Shown here: in pieces, positions 25,961 to 42,797 of the stretch
How the letters are laid out: each line of letters starts with the position of its first letter
Numbering within the stretch: position 1 is the stretch's first letter
Assembly: GCF_900963305.1 (NCBI RefSeq)
Contig: NC_042521.1
Coordinates: forward strand, 1,007,428-1,071,427
Length of the DNA: 64,000 nucleotides
DNA from: Echeneis naucrates
Taxonomy: Eukaryota > Chordata > Actinopteri > Carangiformes > Echeneidae
Reading direction: 5' to 3'
Program-made: the position numbers and the translations under genes
Notes under the pieces: generated by a model
What the model saw: only the letters and a program-made list of their open reading frames with translations
Told to the model about the DNA's origin: nothing
Databases searched by the model: none

Positions 25961-27000
25961 ACTTCATATTATTTCCCCTCCTTCCATCTCTTTGGAAATT
26001 CATCTCCATCAGGCCTCATTAATCCAACTCATCCTAAATCAGCCTGTTTGCTGATGACTCCTGTTATATATCACAGAATCCTCGTCTCCTCTTTCATCAA
26101 TAGCTTCATCAGATCAGAGGTTAAAGCTGGATTTCTGCTTTCTTCCTCCTGTCCTGTTTGTTTTAAAATCCACATTTTGATAAAGTCAGATCAATAAGTT
26201 AAATTCGCTATCTAATCATCTCATCAGTCTGGACGGCATCACTTTGTCTTCCAGCTCCACTGTAAGAAACCTTGGAGTAACCTTGACCAGGACATGTCCT
26301 TTGTCCTCACATAAACAAGTTAGTCGGGCAGCTTTCTTCCACCTGAGAAACATTAGGAAAATCAGAAACATCCTTTCTCAGGATGATGCAGAAAAACTAG
26401 TCCATGCATTTGTAACTTCTAGGCTGGACTACTGTAACTCATTACTATCTGGATGTCCAAACAAATCTCTGAAACGCCTTCAGTTAATTCAGAACGCGGC
26501 TGCACGAATATTAACAGGAACTAGGAAAACAGATCATCTCTCCTGTTAGCTGCTCTTCATTGGCTGCCAGTAAAATATAGAGTAGAATTCAAAATCCTTC
26601 TTTTAACTATAAAGCTCTTAATGGCCAAACTCCATCATATCTCAGAGAGCTCATAGTTCCTTACTGTCCTAGCAGGCCACTCCGCTCTCTAGATGGAGGT
26701 TTACTTGTGGTTCCTAGAGTCTCCAAGAGTAAATCTGGAGGCAGATGGTTCAGTTATCAGGCTCCTCTTCTATGGAACCAACTCCCAGCATCGGTCCGGG
26801 GGGCGGACTCTTTAGTAACTTTCAACCAGGCTTAAAACTTTCCTGTATGACAGAGCGTAGTTAAAAAGTCCTCTACTCTTTAGCTATGCTGCTAGGCCGA
26901 GGCTGCTGGGGGAAGGACTGAGCTTCTCTCTCTCTCTTTCTCTTTCTCTTACATGCCCTGACAATGTTTCCTGAAATCTCTGTCTCTCTCAGGTCCTCGA
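25961..27000 (+). mobile_element. 3' part of an L2-clade LINE, copy A
   Basis: A 5'-truncated LINE encoding the end of the reverse transcriptase. It has the active-site motif as L-FADDS-LLYIT (partly broken here), then NLGVT, HLRNIRKIRNILSQDDAEKL, VTSRLDYCNSLLSGC and LQLIQNAAARILTGTRKTDH. These are hallmark blocks of fish L2 (Maui-like) elements. It cannot be active. Copy B at 54086-55130 reads more cleanly. Confidence 0.8.
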
Positions 27001-27164
27001 ATTAAACCAAGTTCTTCTAATCATTGAAAAAGAGGAAAACTGGTGAGTGAAGCTAAAATATTCAACACTCTTTATTCAAGCCGTCATAACAGTGTGTCAG
27101 TCAGTAACACTGTCAGTAACACAGGAGTCCCTGTTGGAGTCATCAGCTCATTTCCATAGAGACA

Positions 27165-27756
27165 CTTTGCATCAGCAGCACCATGCTCCAGTGCTCTGGG
27201 AGACTTTATAGTCCTGACAGTTGAAGACTGGAGGACTGACAGCTTTTCCTTCATCACAACACAACACACATGAAAAACATGACTCTGATCTCCGTCCTCA
27301 TCTGGACTCTCCTCTGCTGCTGCTTCACAGGTAAAGTCCAGAGAATCAAACTCCTCTATGAACATCCGTCCCTCTGAAATGAAGCCCACAAAACCAGGTT
27401 TCTGTCTCTGTGTCCTCAGAGTCCAGAGGACAGGTCACAGTGACTCAGCCTGGAGCACTGAGCTCTGCTGTGGGAGGCTCCGCCAGGATCACCTGTAGGA
27501 CCAGTCAGAATGTTTAGCTCAACTGGTTATCCTGGTACCAACAGAGAGATGGAGAAAAACCAAACTCCTTATTTACTTTGCTTCCACTCGAGCATCAGGG
27601 ATTCCAGAACGTTTTACAGGAAGTGGATCAAACTCTGACTTCACTCTGACCATCAGTGGAGTCCAGACTGAAGATGCAGCAGTTTATTACTGTCAGAGTT
27701 TGCACAGCATCAACAGTCAGTGTGTTCACACAGTGAAAAAGCGTCGTACAAAAACC
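27165..27756 (+). CDS. Immunoglobulin light-chain V segment (V1), copy A
   Basis: Same segment as 55304-55901. It has an octamer-like CTTTGCAT at 27165-27172, a leader exon at 27270-27330 ([18 protein letters not shown]), a V exon at 27420-27728, and an RSS with a CACAGTG heptamer at 27729-27735, a 12-base spacer and the nonamer ACAAAAACC at 27748-27756. The CDR1 region is several bases shorter than in copy B and contains an in-frame stop. A base is also missing near KPKLL. The framework 3 and YYCQS parts match. It lies in the low-quality contig end, so copy B is the better reading. Confidence 0.75.
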
Positions 27757-28741
27757 TCCCTCAGTCAGACTGAAGAGGAACTGATCTGAACCAACAGCTG
27801 CTCTGAAACACAAACACTAGAGGTCTGACTGTGACATATTCTCATGTTGAAAAGTCTGCTGTGTTAGAGAAACTATTTAATTTATTCATGAGTATGAAAA
27901 GATTTTCTCGTTTCAAAATTCACAGAGCAACAAATCAAAAATCTGACTTCACATCAAAAGTTATTATACTTCTCGTAGTTTGAATCTTTATATATAATAA
28001 AGACATTTAATGAACACAAAAAACCACACAAATGATGAACACAACTTCTGCACTCATATTGATGTTACAAAATCACCATCAAACACAGTCAACATCCCTG
28101 AGAGCTAATCCAGAACTGACACGAGTCACTGTGAGTTTCATGGACCGGCTGTTTCTATTCAGACGTCAGCAGTCGGACAGCAGACATTTAACGCTTTCAC
28201 AAGAAAACACACTGAAGACAAACTGCTGATCAGAGCGTCTTTATTGTCATGAAATATGGAACACGTCAGCGTTACGAGAAGCAAAAAGCTCAATGAAAAG
28301 ATATAAAAGCAAAGTTAAAGAGAAACAGAGACAGAGAGTTCCAAAGTGAGAGCAGAGTTACTGGATGTCTCTGTATGCTGATGATACCACACTTTATATA
28401 TCTGATCCAGAGATGAGGCAGATTTCAATCCTTCAACATGAAACAATCAAATCTGACTCAATCATTTCATCTACAGGGTTCATTTAGGAGAAGAGATGAA
28501 TCAGGTTTTATTTCAGGTCACTCAGAAAGTTTGACCATCTGTTGATGTTCGAAAAACTCCAGATGGACACAGAATTTATTTGATGAACAGATCTTTATTT
28601 TCTGAAATAGTGACATTACAAATGTTACAGAAAACTAGAAAACATATCTGAGAGAAAGACAGAAAATGAGAAAGAGACGAAGATGGCGTTACATGGAGCA
28701 GAATGAAACCAGCAGCAGAGACCAGCTCGGTTGGATCCAGA
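27757..28741. other. V1-to-C interval
   Basis: No gene seen. A minus-strand poly(A) signal for the C exon (plus-strand TTTATT) lies at 28594-28599. Confidence 0.45.
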
Positions 28742-29067
28742 CTAGGAACACTGGCCTTTACTCAGAGTCTCTGAGACCGCAGCCTGGGAGCCCTGGGTGG
28801 CCTCGCAGGTCACAGAGTCCAGGCTGGTCCACTGGTCTTTAGTGAGACTCAGGGTGCTGGTCCAGCTGTAGAGGCCGTCCTTCCCCAGCACCCCCCGGCT
28901 CTGGTCCCCGCTGCTGGATGATGGTGCTGCCGCCCGCCCACCTTCCAGGACAGGGTCCAGCTGAGGGGAAGCCCTTGTCAGCCAGGCACATGAGCGTGGC
29001 CTTCCCGTTGTCTTTGTCCAGCTCCTTCCTGGAGGGGGCAGCACCCTCAGGGTGGGACGGGTGTCAC
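28742..29067 (-). CDS. Immunoglobulin light-chain constant exon, copy A
   Basis: Copy A version of the CL exon at 56895-57223. It is three bases shorter overall and has several indels that disturb the frame in its first half. The second half ([26 protein letters not shown], in two blocks) and the terminal KGQCS are intact. Confidence 0.75.
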
Positions 29068-29901
29068 CTAGAAGACACCAATCAGATTAGAGGACGGGAG
29101 CGGACAGCTGTCAATCAAACAGCAGACACTTGGACACCTTGACTGTGTGAGAGCTGATTTAGTCCCTGAAGGAGTTTCTGTCAGATGGTTTTTCTGCTCC
29201 ACCGGTCACTGACTCACACATTGTTTCACTTCCCTTTAAGAAGCCTCTCATGCACATCAGCACAGAGACAATCATCAGACAGTTTGAGCTGAAATATATC
29301 AAAGTACACTGGAAACACAAAAGATGACTTTACATTTCAACAGCTGCATTTTACCCTCGTCTATATCGCACTATTTCATGGAGACTTTTCGAAAAGACAA
29401 AAACTGTTTTTTTAGGAATCTCTTCAAAGTCCTGGTTGGTTTATGATGAAACACATTTAGGGATAAAACTATTAAAGCACAACAGTTAATCAGATCTACT
29501 GTGAAAAGCTCCAATATCACATAAAAAACGGCTGAATTTAAAAGTCAGACATAAACAAAGAGAAGCCAGCGACTTCAGAAAAGTTCAGTCACACTGTTCA
29601 GAATAACTTTAACTGAACGGCACAAAAGTTTAGAGGGAAAGATGCTGATTGTTGCTGTTTAATCTTTGCTGCTGCTCAGATTGTTCACATTTCACTAATT
29701 AACCGCAACAAGAAAAGAAAAGTTCAGAGAATCTGCTTCAAGTTCAGCTTCAGGGTCAAAGAGGAGAAACCAAGAAGAAAATAGAGATTTGAAAGAGTTT
29801 TAGATCAGACAAAGGGAAATTTATATCCTCTACAAATGTTCAGACACAGAAAAGGAGACCTGAACACACAAAACATTATTAATATTGAAGCAGAAACTTA
29901 C

Positions 29902-29976
29902 TTCCAAATTCCAGTCTGGTTCCTCCACCAACGTCACCACAGTGATACAAACTCATTGAGCCGTCGTACAAAAACC
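29902..29976 (-). CDS. Immunoglobulin light-chain J segment with RSS, copy A
   Basis: J coding at 29937-29902 with a GT donor. RSS at 29938-29976: heptamer (CACTGTG on the gene strand), 23-base spacer and nonamer GGTTTTTGT. The J is two bases shorter than in copy B, in the TFGGGT-coding region, which I take to be error. Confidence 0.75.
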
Positions 29977-30900
29977 TCTGACTGTACAGAGACACGGCTC
30001 TCTGAGTCTGAAACAAACAAACTCAACTAAATTCACCTCCAATATTTTGGCTGCCTGCCTGAGAAAGACTGAAATTCAATATACACATTTCTGTTTCTTT
30101 ACATCTAAAGGCTTTTGTAGAATTTATAATATGTGATAGAATTGGAAACAGTAACAGACCAAAAGTTGGATATCACCACAGTAGACACATCCAGTATCCT
30201 GAACAAAGAAATGCTCATAAATGATAGAAAAGACTTTTGCTGTAAAGAATAGAACATTTTTCTGATGTGAATGACTGAATGTCACCAGAACGTAAAGATC
30301 CTAAAACAAACAGTAAATCTGTCTAAAAAGGACGACAGAATATGTTGAAGTGTGCATTAAATGAAAGCTTTCAAATCTTTAATGTCAGCATAAACAAACA
30401 CAAACTCTGATCAAACTAGATTATATTGAGGGGAATCATGTTGATGTCATCATAAAACAGGCTGAAACATTTCAAACCTTCTGTGTCCTCCACAACAATC
30501 AGCCATGACATCATGACCTCCTGACCCCACATGGATGGAGGACCTAAAGTTTCCCAGCAGGACATTGTCCAAAGCATCACACTGTCTGCACCAGCTGGTC
30601 TTCTTCCCACAATGCATCTTGGTGTGATGTCTTCCTCAGGTAGTGCTGCACACACACGCACACACACACACGCACACACACACAACTGACCATCCGGATG
30701 ATGTCAACGAAAACCTGATCCATCAGACCGGACCACCTTGTTCCATGGCCCCGTGGTCCGGTTCTGATGCTCATACGTCCATTGTAGGAGGTTCTGGTGG
30801 TGGACTGGGGTCAGCATGGACACCCTGACCGTCTGCAGCTCCACCACAACCTGTGATGGTCTGTGTGTTCCCACAGCTTTCTGTCAGAACCAGCATGAAC
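29977..30900. other. End of left contig, no gene seen
   Basis: Matches 58143-59071. Apart from a CA array at about 30648-30684 nothing is recognisable. It stops abruptly at the N run. Confidence 0.6.
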
Positions 30901-31000
30901 NNNNNNNNNNNNNNNNNNNNNNNNNNNNNNNNNNNNNNNNNNNNNNNNNNNNNNNNNNNNNNNNNNNNNNNNNNNNNNNNNNNNNNNNNNNNNNNNNNNN
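30901..31000. other. Assembly gap of exactly 100 N
   Basis: The round length suggests a conventional scaffold gap of unknown size. The sequence to its right does not continue the sequence to its left. It jumps back to the equivalent of base 2820. Confidence 0.98.
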
Positions 31001-33847
31001 TTAAACGATAGTCCCATTTAGAAGAAAGCAGGGGATGGACTGTACAGACTGCAGCACCCAATCAGGATAGAGTGCAGCTTAGATCCAGCCTCTGATAATA
31101 TAATATAGAATTACATGCTTTTTAATGTCTTATGTTGAGTGGTTTTAGCTTTACAATATGTTTATCATAGCAGTATGTGTATGTGTGTATATATATATAT
31201 TTTTTTTTTTTTTTTTAGGTCAGATTCTGCCAACAGTCAATATTAATGTGAGCTATTCCACATGGTGATGAACACCATCTGCTGTTCAGGCATCTAAACA
31301 GCATCTCTACACAGTTTCACCTAAAGATGTTAGTTTCATAACTTAGAAAAAGAAAAATATCCCGACTCAATATCAAACATGATTTTATTTACATAAATCT
31401 CTTTTTAAAACAAAGGCAAATGAACATCTTCCACCTTTTCAAAAGATTTTGGATCAATCAAGTGTGATCATCGAAGTCCTTCATAGCTGACCTGTCAAAA
31501 AAAAAAAAAAAGCACAGCTTTCTGATCCAATCATACACTTTCTTCTCTTCCACATGAAACATAATGCATTTCCTTGCAGCTTATTTCCTGCGAACAGCAA
31601 TTAAAAGAGAAATGAACACGAGTCTGCAGTCAAACCCTTAAGACATTCAGGCTGTGGAAGTCTAAACAGTAAATACTTAAGAGTTGTGCTTGAAAGCTTT
31701 TAATACAAATTCACAATTAAGGTCTAGGGGAGGTGTACCTAATTTTCCAATACTTCATTTTGGTGCCAGTAGTTAAAATAATTTAGATCAGTTGAACATC
31801 TGCTGCTTTTTTTTTTCAGCTCAACAATACAACAAATATCACAGATCATACGAAGTGACAGCGTCTAGATTTACTACAATACAACATACAACCTGTCTGA
31901 CTTTTCTGCAGCTCCTTCACATTTGGTTTTATTCAAGGCCTGGAAAGCTTTTTAATGTACTTTTCCAGTCCCATGGCAGACCCTGAGACTAGAAAAACAC
32001 AGTTTGAGCCTTCGAACAGGTGCCAGGTCTCATCAGGGTTTGGTTTCCAGGTCAGTCAAATGAAAAAGTGCATTTACCGAATCACAAATAAAAACTATTG
32101 AAGGTTCTTGACTTCCTTGTGGAAAAATTCAAGCACCTTAAATCCCTTGTAGACAAAACAACCAGCACCTTTTTGCCAGTTATCTTACTGTCAGAATTAA
32201 AAGTTCATAATTTTACTCAGCTTTTTTTCTTCAAATGTGGCTTCTGTCCGACTCTTATCACACACGACTGGTCAGAAACAAGAATTTACCCAAAATTAAC
32301 ACTGAAAGAAATTTGGAGTGTAACATGAAAAAGAAAAAACAAAACATTTGAAAACAAATGTTTCTCTTATCCTAGAGGAGGAAGTGTGCACGTGTTTTTT
32401 TTGAGTACATGTACAATAACGTACACAATTGTCAGCAAGGTCACACAAGGGACCAGTAGTAAGTAATTATAGAGGTATATCAGAGATTACAGTAGCGAGT
32501 CACTTTTTTCTCTTTTTGAATCAGACATGCCTCTGTTTGAGTTGAAAAAAAAAAAACAAAACAAAACACTTCTTTCTCTGAACACGTTCACAAATATTCT
32601 GTTTGAATTCACTATCAGGTAAATGCTGAACGAGAAACCCAAGCTGTGATTGATCTGCAGGTCAGAGTTTTGGTTTAGTGAGAGAGAAAAAGTATGCGTT
32701 TCCTGTTGTGGATTCTGATCAGCGCAGCTCACTTCATAAAGGAGCTATAAACAAAAAGTCAGTGTTTGCTTTATTCTGACGATTTTCAGCATTTATCTGT
32801 AATCAGCCTTCTTACTTCAGATCTACTTTTTTTAACCTACAATAACTACAGTATTCCTATATGCTAACACATTATTTATACTGCTTATTACTGCAGTCCG
32901 AACCCAAAACCTCCTTGTGATGAGGCAAGATGGCCAACCACTGCTCACCATGCCGCCCTACAGTAATCCAACAGTAAACAAGCTATAGATCCAAAGCAAA
33001 GGGCTGGTTGACTGGGAGTTTAAATTGTGAACATTTTATAAAACAAAGTGAAGTCTGAAACTGACAGTAAATCTACAGCAGGTAAAACAGTGACTGGTGA
33101 CTGTAGAGCAGAAATGTACAAACTCCCCAACTAATAAGAACGATCGCTTTGAAAGCAACAAAGTCCAAACAAATCAAAGTCCGTTTTCAATTCGTTTCCC
33201 CTCAAACTGAAATTCTGACCAGCAGATCGATCGGCGCTTGAGTTGGTCAAGTTGCTCCGCACTTTAGTCGTGAACAGATGAACACAGAGCTGCAGATTTC
33301 CCCTTTAATAAAAGCGGCGAGGGAAAATGAACTGCTTCTTTAAGACATTGTCTCAGCACATTGCATGTCGGCAGGCACGCACACACATACACGCGCACAT
33401 AAACACACACATTTCAGGGCTGCACAAGTGACAGTGGTGGGACTGAAGGTGTTTGCGCCACCAAGGCAGATTTGTGTTATTTGTGCAGGAACAAGTTTCA
33501 GGTTTGAGGCGTTAGAGAAATTACCACATGGCCCAAAAAAAAAAAAAAAAAACTTCAGCATTGCCAATACTTTTGAGATAAAGTAAAAAAATGACTATGA
33601 CTTTTTTGGTCTACATCATACAGCCCCAACAAACATACACTAATCCACTCAACACACGAGAGCAGCAGTTATTCTTTCCATGAGCCCTTTGAGAGTAAAA
33701 CCCAAAATCATATGAAAAAAATGAAAAAGAAGCGAGAATGACATCCCTGACATTTTTTATAAACAAATTAAGATGCTAAAGTTGTTTATAATTCTCTTTA
33801 ACTTAAATATAATAAAGATATGTATTTTTCCTTTAGATCCTCTCTGG
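31001..33847. other. Copy B of the intergenic region and rnf139 3' UTR
   Basis: Corresponds to 2820-5694, with about 28 fewer bases spread as single deletions. No additional gene. Confidence 0.6.
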
Positions 33848-36800
33848 TCAGTCCTCAGTGGAGTCAGTGTCATCATTGATATAGTCTTCTTCTATCGGCG
33901 TGCTGCCGTTCTGAGTCCCCCACTCGTCTTCGTCATACTCTATGCTGTCATTGTCCTCCAGCAGTTCGTTGTTGAGCCCCCCCGGCCCTCCAGCGGCCTG
34001 TGCGCCAACTGCCGGCCCATGGCAGGTCCATCAGCTGGCGGCTCTGCATGCAGGTCCCCTGGTGCTGGCGGGGCTGCAGCAGCAGCGGCGTCCTGCGGCA
34101 CTGCGTAGCCTCCATTGTTGTTGGAGAAGGCTGCTCTGTCCCGGGTCTCCTCCTCCACATAAACTCTCTGGTGGCACATGGGGCACGTGTCCTGGATGTA
34201 GAGCCACTTCCTCAGGCATAGGGCGTGGAAATAATGGTGACAGGGCGTGATCCTGGCAGATGTGGTGAACTCCTGGTAACAGATGGCGCACACGTCCTCA
34301 ATATCCCTCAGCTGGACTCCACGCATTTCGGGCAAGGAGTTGATTTTCTTGACAGCAGTGCGGCGGTTGATGAAGGTCTTCCAGCCGTTCTTGGCCTGCA
34401 GGTAAATGTTGAAGTAGGCGTGAAGACACATCATGCAGGCGCGGATCTTGCTGCCTGACTCAAACATCATGGTGTAGGCGCCATTTCCAAACATTATGAC
34501 GCCAAACAGGAACTCTATGATGTTTCCTGTGGAGCGCACGTAGTAGACATAGTCGTCCAGCTTCTCCCACAGGACGTTGGAGAAGCCATCAGCCATGAAA
34601 AGGCCGTAGACCGTCAGTGACACCACCACCTGGTGGGGAGGAAGGGAATCAAATATAAGATAGATCAGAGCCACCTCCACAGGCTGGAGTGGAAGAAAGA
34701 AACAGATACCCACCACCTGGCAGCTGAAAGAGGGAAATGACAGAAAGATCTGCCGAAATGTTTAAATTTAAGACAAATTTCAGTCCCCACCTTCAGACAG
34801 AGCTCCACGCAGAAGGCGTGACGGCAAAGAGCCAGGTGTTGAGGGCATAGTGGTGCCAGAGGGCATAGCTGAGCGCCACGGGGAGCACGAAGAGTGCCAG
34901 GGACACCAGCAGGACGGGAAAATGGCGGCGAAAAGAGGAGACATGGGAGGCACTGAGGGACATCAGGACGGGGTCCGTCATGCCGTGGATGAAGTGGAGG
35001 ATAGCAGTGAGCAGAAGGCACATGTTCCGGCTCAGACGGACCTTTGGATGGAAATGGGAGAGACACAGAGCGTTTATAAATCCAGGAACTCAGGAACTCA
35101 TAGTAACTCAGAAAATAAGAATATATTTAATTTTTCTCCTATTTTATGGATAAAAACTCTGTAAATCAGAATGACTAAAGAAAGATTCAACACAGAAAGT
35201 TCCTCATGTGTTTGAGTTATTCTAGAGCTGATCTGAAGTTTGTATCTTTATCTGATCAGGAGTTTGGAGCAGTAATGACCTACCAGACGTTCCTCTGGGT
35301 CCAGGCTGCTGAGGCCGGTTTGCAGAGCCAGGATGAAGAACAGAACAGGAGCCACAAAGCCTAAACGCTTGTCCTCCTCCTCTGTTGAACCTGAGGAGCC
35401 CAGACAAGACAAAAACTGGACTGAAGGCAAATCCTTAGTTACTGCCTGGGGAAGGCAAGTTCTTTAGCATATGCAAGACACAAAACACACACAGCACAAA
35501 TGTACCTATGAAGGCCAGGATGCTGAGGCCGAGGTAGTGTGCGACAGAGGAGATGACAGCACTCATTCCCAGCACAGTGAGCGTGGAGTCGCAGCCAGAG
35601 ATGATCAGGTTACTCGTCAAATCCCAGAACACGTCCCAACTCAGCAGGTAACCCTGGAAACAGCATTATTAATACTCCTTCAGCCACAAAAAAAAAAAAA
35701 AACAACACAAGAGAACGCAGGACGTAATGCAATACAGGATATTGGTCCTTCCAAAATGAAAGTCTGCATGGAGTGAGCTGAGTCGCAATTAAAAAGAAAA
35801 AGAAAAGAGTGAGGATGAGAAGGATGCAGGACTGACTAACAATTTTTTAAATTCTGCATTAGTTTTTTATTTGTTATTTTTTGGACATTTGATGCTGCAC
35901 TATATAGCGGGGAGTGCGTGTGAGTGATATGCAGCAAAGAGTCACACCAGCCAGGATTTGAAACATAGAAACACAGTGATGACCTCACCTGCGAGTCGGT
36001 GCTGCCGTCTACAGCTCCACCCGTGGCATCGCCACTCTCCCTCCTCACGGCCCGCACCACGTACACCAGGATCAGAGCCTGGGCGGTGACCCGGGTCAGC
36101 CAGAACACCCGCAGCACATCGGGGAACCTGATTCTTTTCCACGTGTCCTCTAGCAGAAGCTGCAGCCCGTAGATCCTGTACATGTGCCGCACGAGCAGGT
36201 AGACGTACCGACATGAGTAGTAGAACCACTTGAGCCTCATGCCAGGCACACGGCTGTGTTGAGGGCCAGCGCCAGGCCCGAGAACATTGCCACCAGCTGC
36301 CTGACGTCGGCCGGCAGCTCAATCATCAGCCCCCACAGAGGAATCATAATGTCCAGCACCACCAGTGCAGCAAACACTGACTGGAGGTTGAGCAGGAAAA
36401 CGTAGCCCACACCAAACACAAGCTGCACCGCAGCCATGCCCAGCCACAGCGTTGGCCCGTTTCTGGGCAGTAAGCGGAAGCCCAGTGCTGCTTTGTAGTA
36501 GGCGCTGTAGAAATCAATGTGGGAAGTGGCGTAGTAGTTGATGAGGACCGCCGACATGCCGAGGAGAACAGCAAAGAAGAGGGTGTAGAACTTGAACAAG
36601 GCTTTCTGGGAGAGCAGCAGCACCACGCTGGAGATGAGAACGCCTGACACACAACAGATACACAACGCAGTCAGAAAGACCAACAATGAAATGAAGAAAA
36701 TACAATGACTTGACTGTAGCTGGTCAGTTTGTGTGTTTTCAGGATGTGAGAATGAGCTCTCACTCACTCACGCAGAGCCTCAGCATCAACGTCTGTCCAA

Positions 36801-38180
36801 AACGCTGATGTGAAACAATGTTGCTTTTTGATTGTGAGTGTTAAGAGTTGATTCAATATATGGATTTAGCTTCATGATCATTTCAGTTTTTTATCACTTT
36901 TGGCTGCATTGTCGAAGACTTGTTTTCAGCTCGTCTACAATTAAACATGCCACTCCACTAGATTTATGTGCTGCTACTAAACTGATGAAAAAGTGGGTGG
37001 AAGGAGAAACCTTAGACCCGGCTGTTGGCTAGCCCACTTTATAAGGATCCTTATTTGGCCCTTTGCCTCTTGGAGCTCATGGCCAAGCGCAAGAGGACTG
37101 GCTGTTCAAAGGTCTACAGACTGTACAAACGGAGAGTTACGCAACCTGCTAGTTATTTATCTGTGTTCACTACACGCAGGAGAGAGGAGGGAGAAAGAAT
37201 AAAGACAGCTGTGATAAACTCTGGTTCAGATGCAGATCACTTATTACAGGTTTGTGCATTATAAATGCAAACCAGACTTTGCATTTGACTTTTGTGTCTG
37301 CACATAATGACTCAATTGGAACATAGATGATAAAGTTCAAGTAAAATTGATAAAATGGTTCAACAAACAGGGAGTAAAATCTAAAACTGCTGTCACTGTA
37401 GTTTACTTTGTGTTATTTGTTTTAAGTTTATTGGAGGTGAACTGATCAGTTATTTCAACTGAATTAACCAGGGAAGTCTTTCAAAGACTGCACTGGTTTC
37501 TTTAGGTTTTTTAATAACTGCCTGCACAAAAAGTATAGTTAATCACACGAAGCTGTGCTGTGACAATGATTAATACAGAATTAAACGAAATGATCAGTAA
37601 CTGTTCATTTAGTTTCCCAAATAAGCCGTTAAATGATAAAGAATAAGAAAAAGGGAAACTGGTCACTTGAGGAGTTTATCCGGCCTAAAATATTTCCTTC
37701 TGATTCCAAACTTTCACCTGAATAATGAAATTAACTCGGGGTTATACTTTTCTGGTCGATTGAGCGCCTTCAGCTCAGTTTCTCTCTGCACTTGGAGAGA
37801 GGACCGACAGGCTGCCCAAACGGAGGAGACCAACACTGGCCGGGTGTCTGTCAGGCCTCGGACCGGCTCCGTTCCGCTCTCACAGGCGACCTGCCGGCAG
37901 CTAAATCGGCTTAGGTGGGCCTGACAGGTGGCACCGGTCCCCAGCCAGCTAGCCGGCTAGCTGGCTTCCCAGCCCGGCTCTGCTCTGAACGGCTACCTGG
38001 CCCTGTAGGATACTCACCCATGACCCGGACCAGCACCTTGCCCATCGCCCCGGCCCATCCCGACCCGGGGTCGTAGTAAGAGTTAAAAATGGCGTCGATA
38101 ATAAAGATACAAGGAACTCGCAGAGCCACATCCAGCACCGCCAAGGCCTGCTGGCCGATCCGGGCTTGTGTGGACGCCAT
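33848..38180 (-). CDS. rnf139: rnf139 copy B, frame broken by three one-base deletions
   Basis: Exons 38180-38018, 36643-35989, 35653-35506, 35390-35284, 35041-34791 and 34629-33848 correspond one to one with copy A. Exons 1, 3 and 4 have the same length as in copy A. Exons 2, 5 and 6 each lack one base: in the codons following CLAM in exon 2, near TAFCVELC in exon 5, and in the proline/alanine tail of exon 6, after the RING domain. Splice sites are unchanged. Three isolated one-base losses with otherwise near-identical sequence are typical of unpolished long-read sequence, not of a decaying gene copy. Confidence 0.85.
37943..37966. repeat. 24-bp perfect palindrome, copy B
   Basis: Identical to 9804-9827, in intron 1 of rnf139 copy B. 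Confidence 0.8.
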
Positions 38181-38579
38181 GCAGCTTCGGTCGGGGGCCG
38201 CTACAGTCCTGCGGATCCCCGGTTATCCACGTAACATGTAAAAAAACGAAGCCCGGTGTGGCCTCCGGTCCTCGGTTTGGCTTCTCCGTGTCTGTTTATT
38301 TAACAGCCAGCCAACTGACACCGTCCGCCATGTCCGCCGAGCTCAACCTCCTGTTGCTTCTTCTTCTCCTTTCCTCCGTTAGCCGCCGCTCTCCTCTCTC
38401 CCCGGACGTCCCGGCTCCGGTCGTCTCCGTCCAGGGACCACAAAAACATCAGGAGCCCCGAAAACCGGCCATCCGCAGCCGCCTCCGTCGCTTCGGGAGC
38501 ACGGCACAAGTTGATAGGTTGTTCCGACGTAACGCGACGTCACGGCCACGTCACAGGGTGCGGCTGATGACGTTCACGT
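38181..38579 (-). promoter_or_regulatory. rnf139 promoter, copy B
   Basis: Counterpart of 10042-10440. The UPRE-like plus-strand CCACGTCA is at 38546-38553. Confidence 0.45.
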
Positions 38580-38912
38580 TTCACCGAACACACTCACCCG
38601 TGTTGTTTTCCAAATATCACACTTGTTGTAATTTAATAAATACTTTATTAATTCTCTTGCATCTGCTTCAGTGTAGAAACAGAAATAATACAGGCAGAAT
38701 GTAAACAGCATGAAAACTGTCAGATATGTAGTGATGACTCAATTAGCCACTGATAAAAAAAAAAAAAAAGAAAAGTTCTTTTTCTTATTGTAGAATCAGA
38801 TAATTTAAGAAGTTGTTTGGCCTTTTACTGACCATCATTCATTCACGCAAACATTAAACATTAAAGAGCCTTAATCAGATTGGAAAGTGAGATATGGCCA
38901 CATCAGATTTAA

Positions 38913-42155
<3,243 letters not shown>

Positions 42156-42797
42156 AACTGAGAGTCCACTGCTTCTAAACAGAGACACACATGCAGCTCT
42201 CATCAATCCCATAATGCTACAGTACCGTAAATACTGTAGCAGAGGGAACAACTAGTTTTAGCTCATTCTCCTTGTTGCAAACATGCCACTCAGGCTGGAT
42301 GAGGTGAAGATTGGGGATTTTTCTGAAGGCCTCCAGAACTTCCTCTGAGTGTTATTTGTTTGAACGCTGCACCCAGTTTAACACCAATTCAGCAAATCTA
42401 TCTGTCTGCATCTGTAGCGGGTCCTCCATCATCCATTCAATCAATCAATCAATCAATCAATCACTAATCCTGACAAAAGAGTCACCAAAATCTGTTTCTG
42501 TGATCTCATGATGTTTTAGTGTACACTAAACCTTTTTTTCTGTTTCATGAAGTCATTAAGTGTGTTAATCCATCCGAATATGATTAAAACAAGGGATTGT
42601 TTTGCCATGTTATCAACAGTCAAATAATCCGAAATGTTGTGAATTAATTTTTAATTAGAGATGAGTAATGAGCCAAAAAAAAAAAAAACATTTAATGAGG
42701 CGCTTTTTCTACGTGTTTTATGGCCGTGGCGTCTGGACGCCACCAATACCAGAATCCTCTGCGCGGCCCGGCCAGAAGGTGACAGCGGACGGTGAAA
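42156..42797. promoter_or_regulatory. tatdn1/ndufb9 divergent promoter, copy B
   Basis: Counterpart of 14038-14679, with a few homopolymer differences. One C is missing in the SBS-like motif. Confidence 0.5.

Noticed and set aside
30648-30684. CA-rich repeats considered as a possible repeat array of special function
   Set aside because: They are simple microsatellites without unique spacers.
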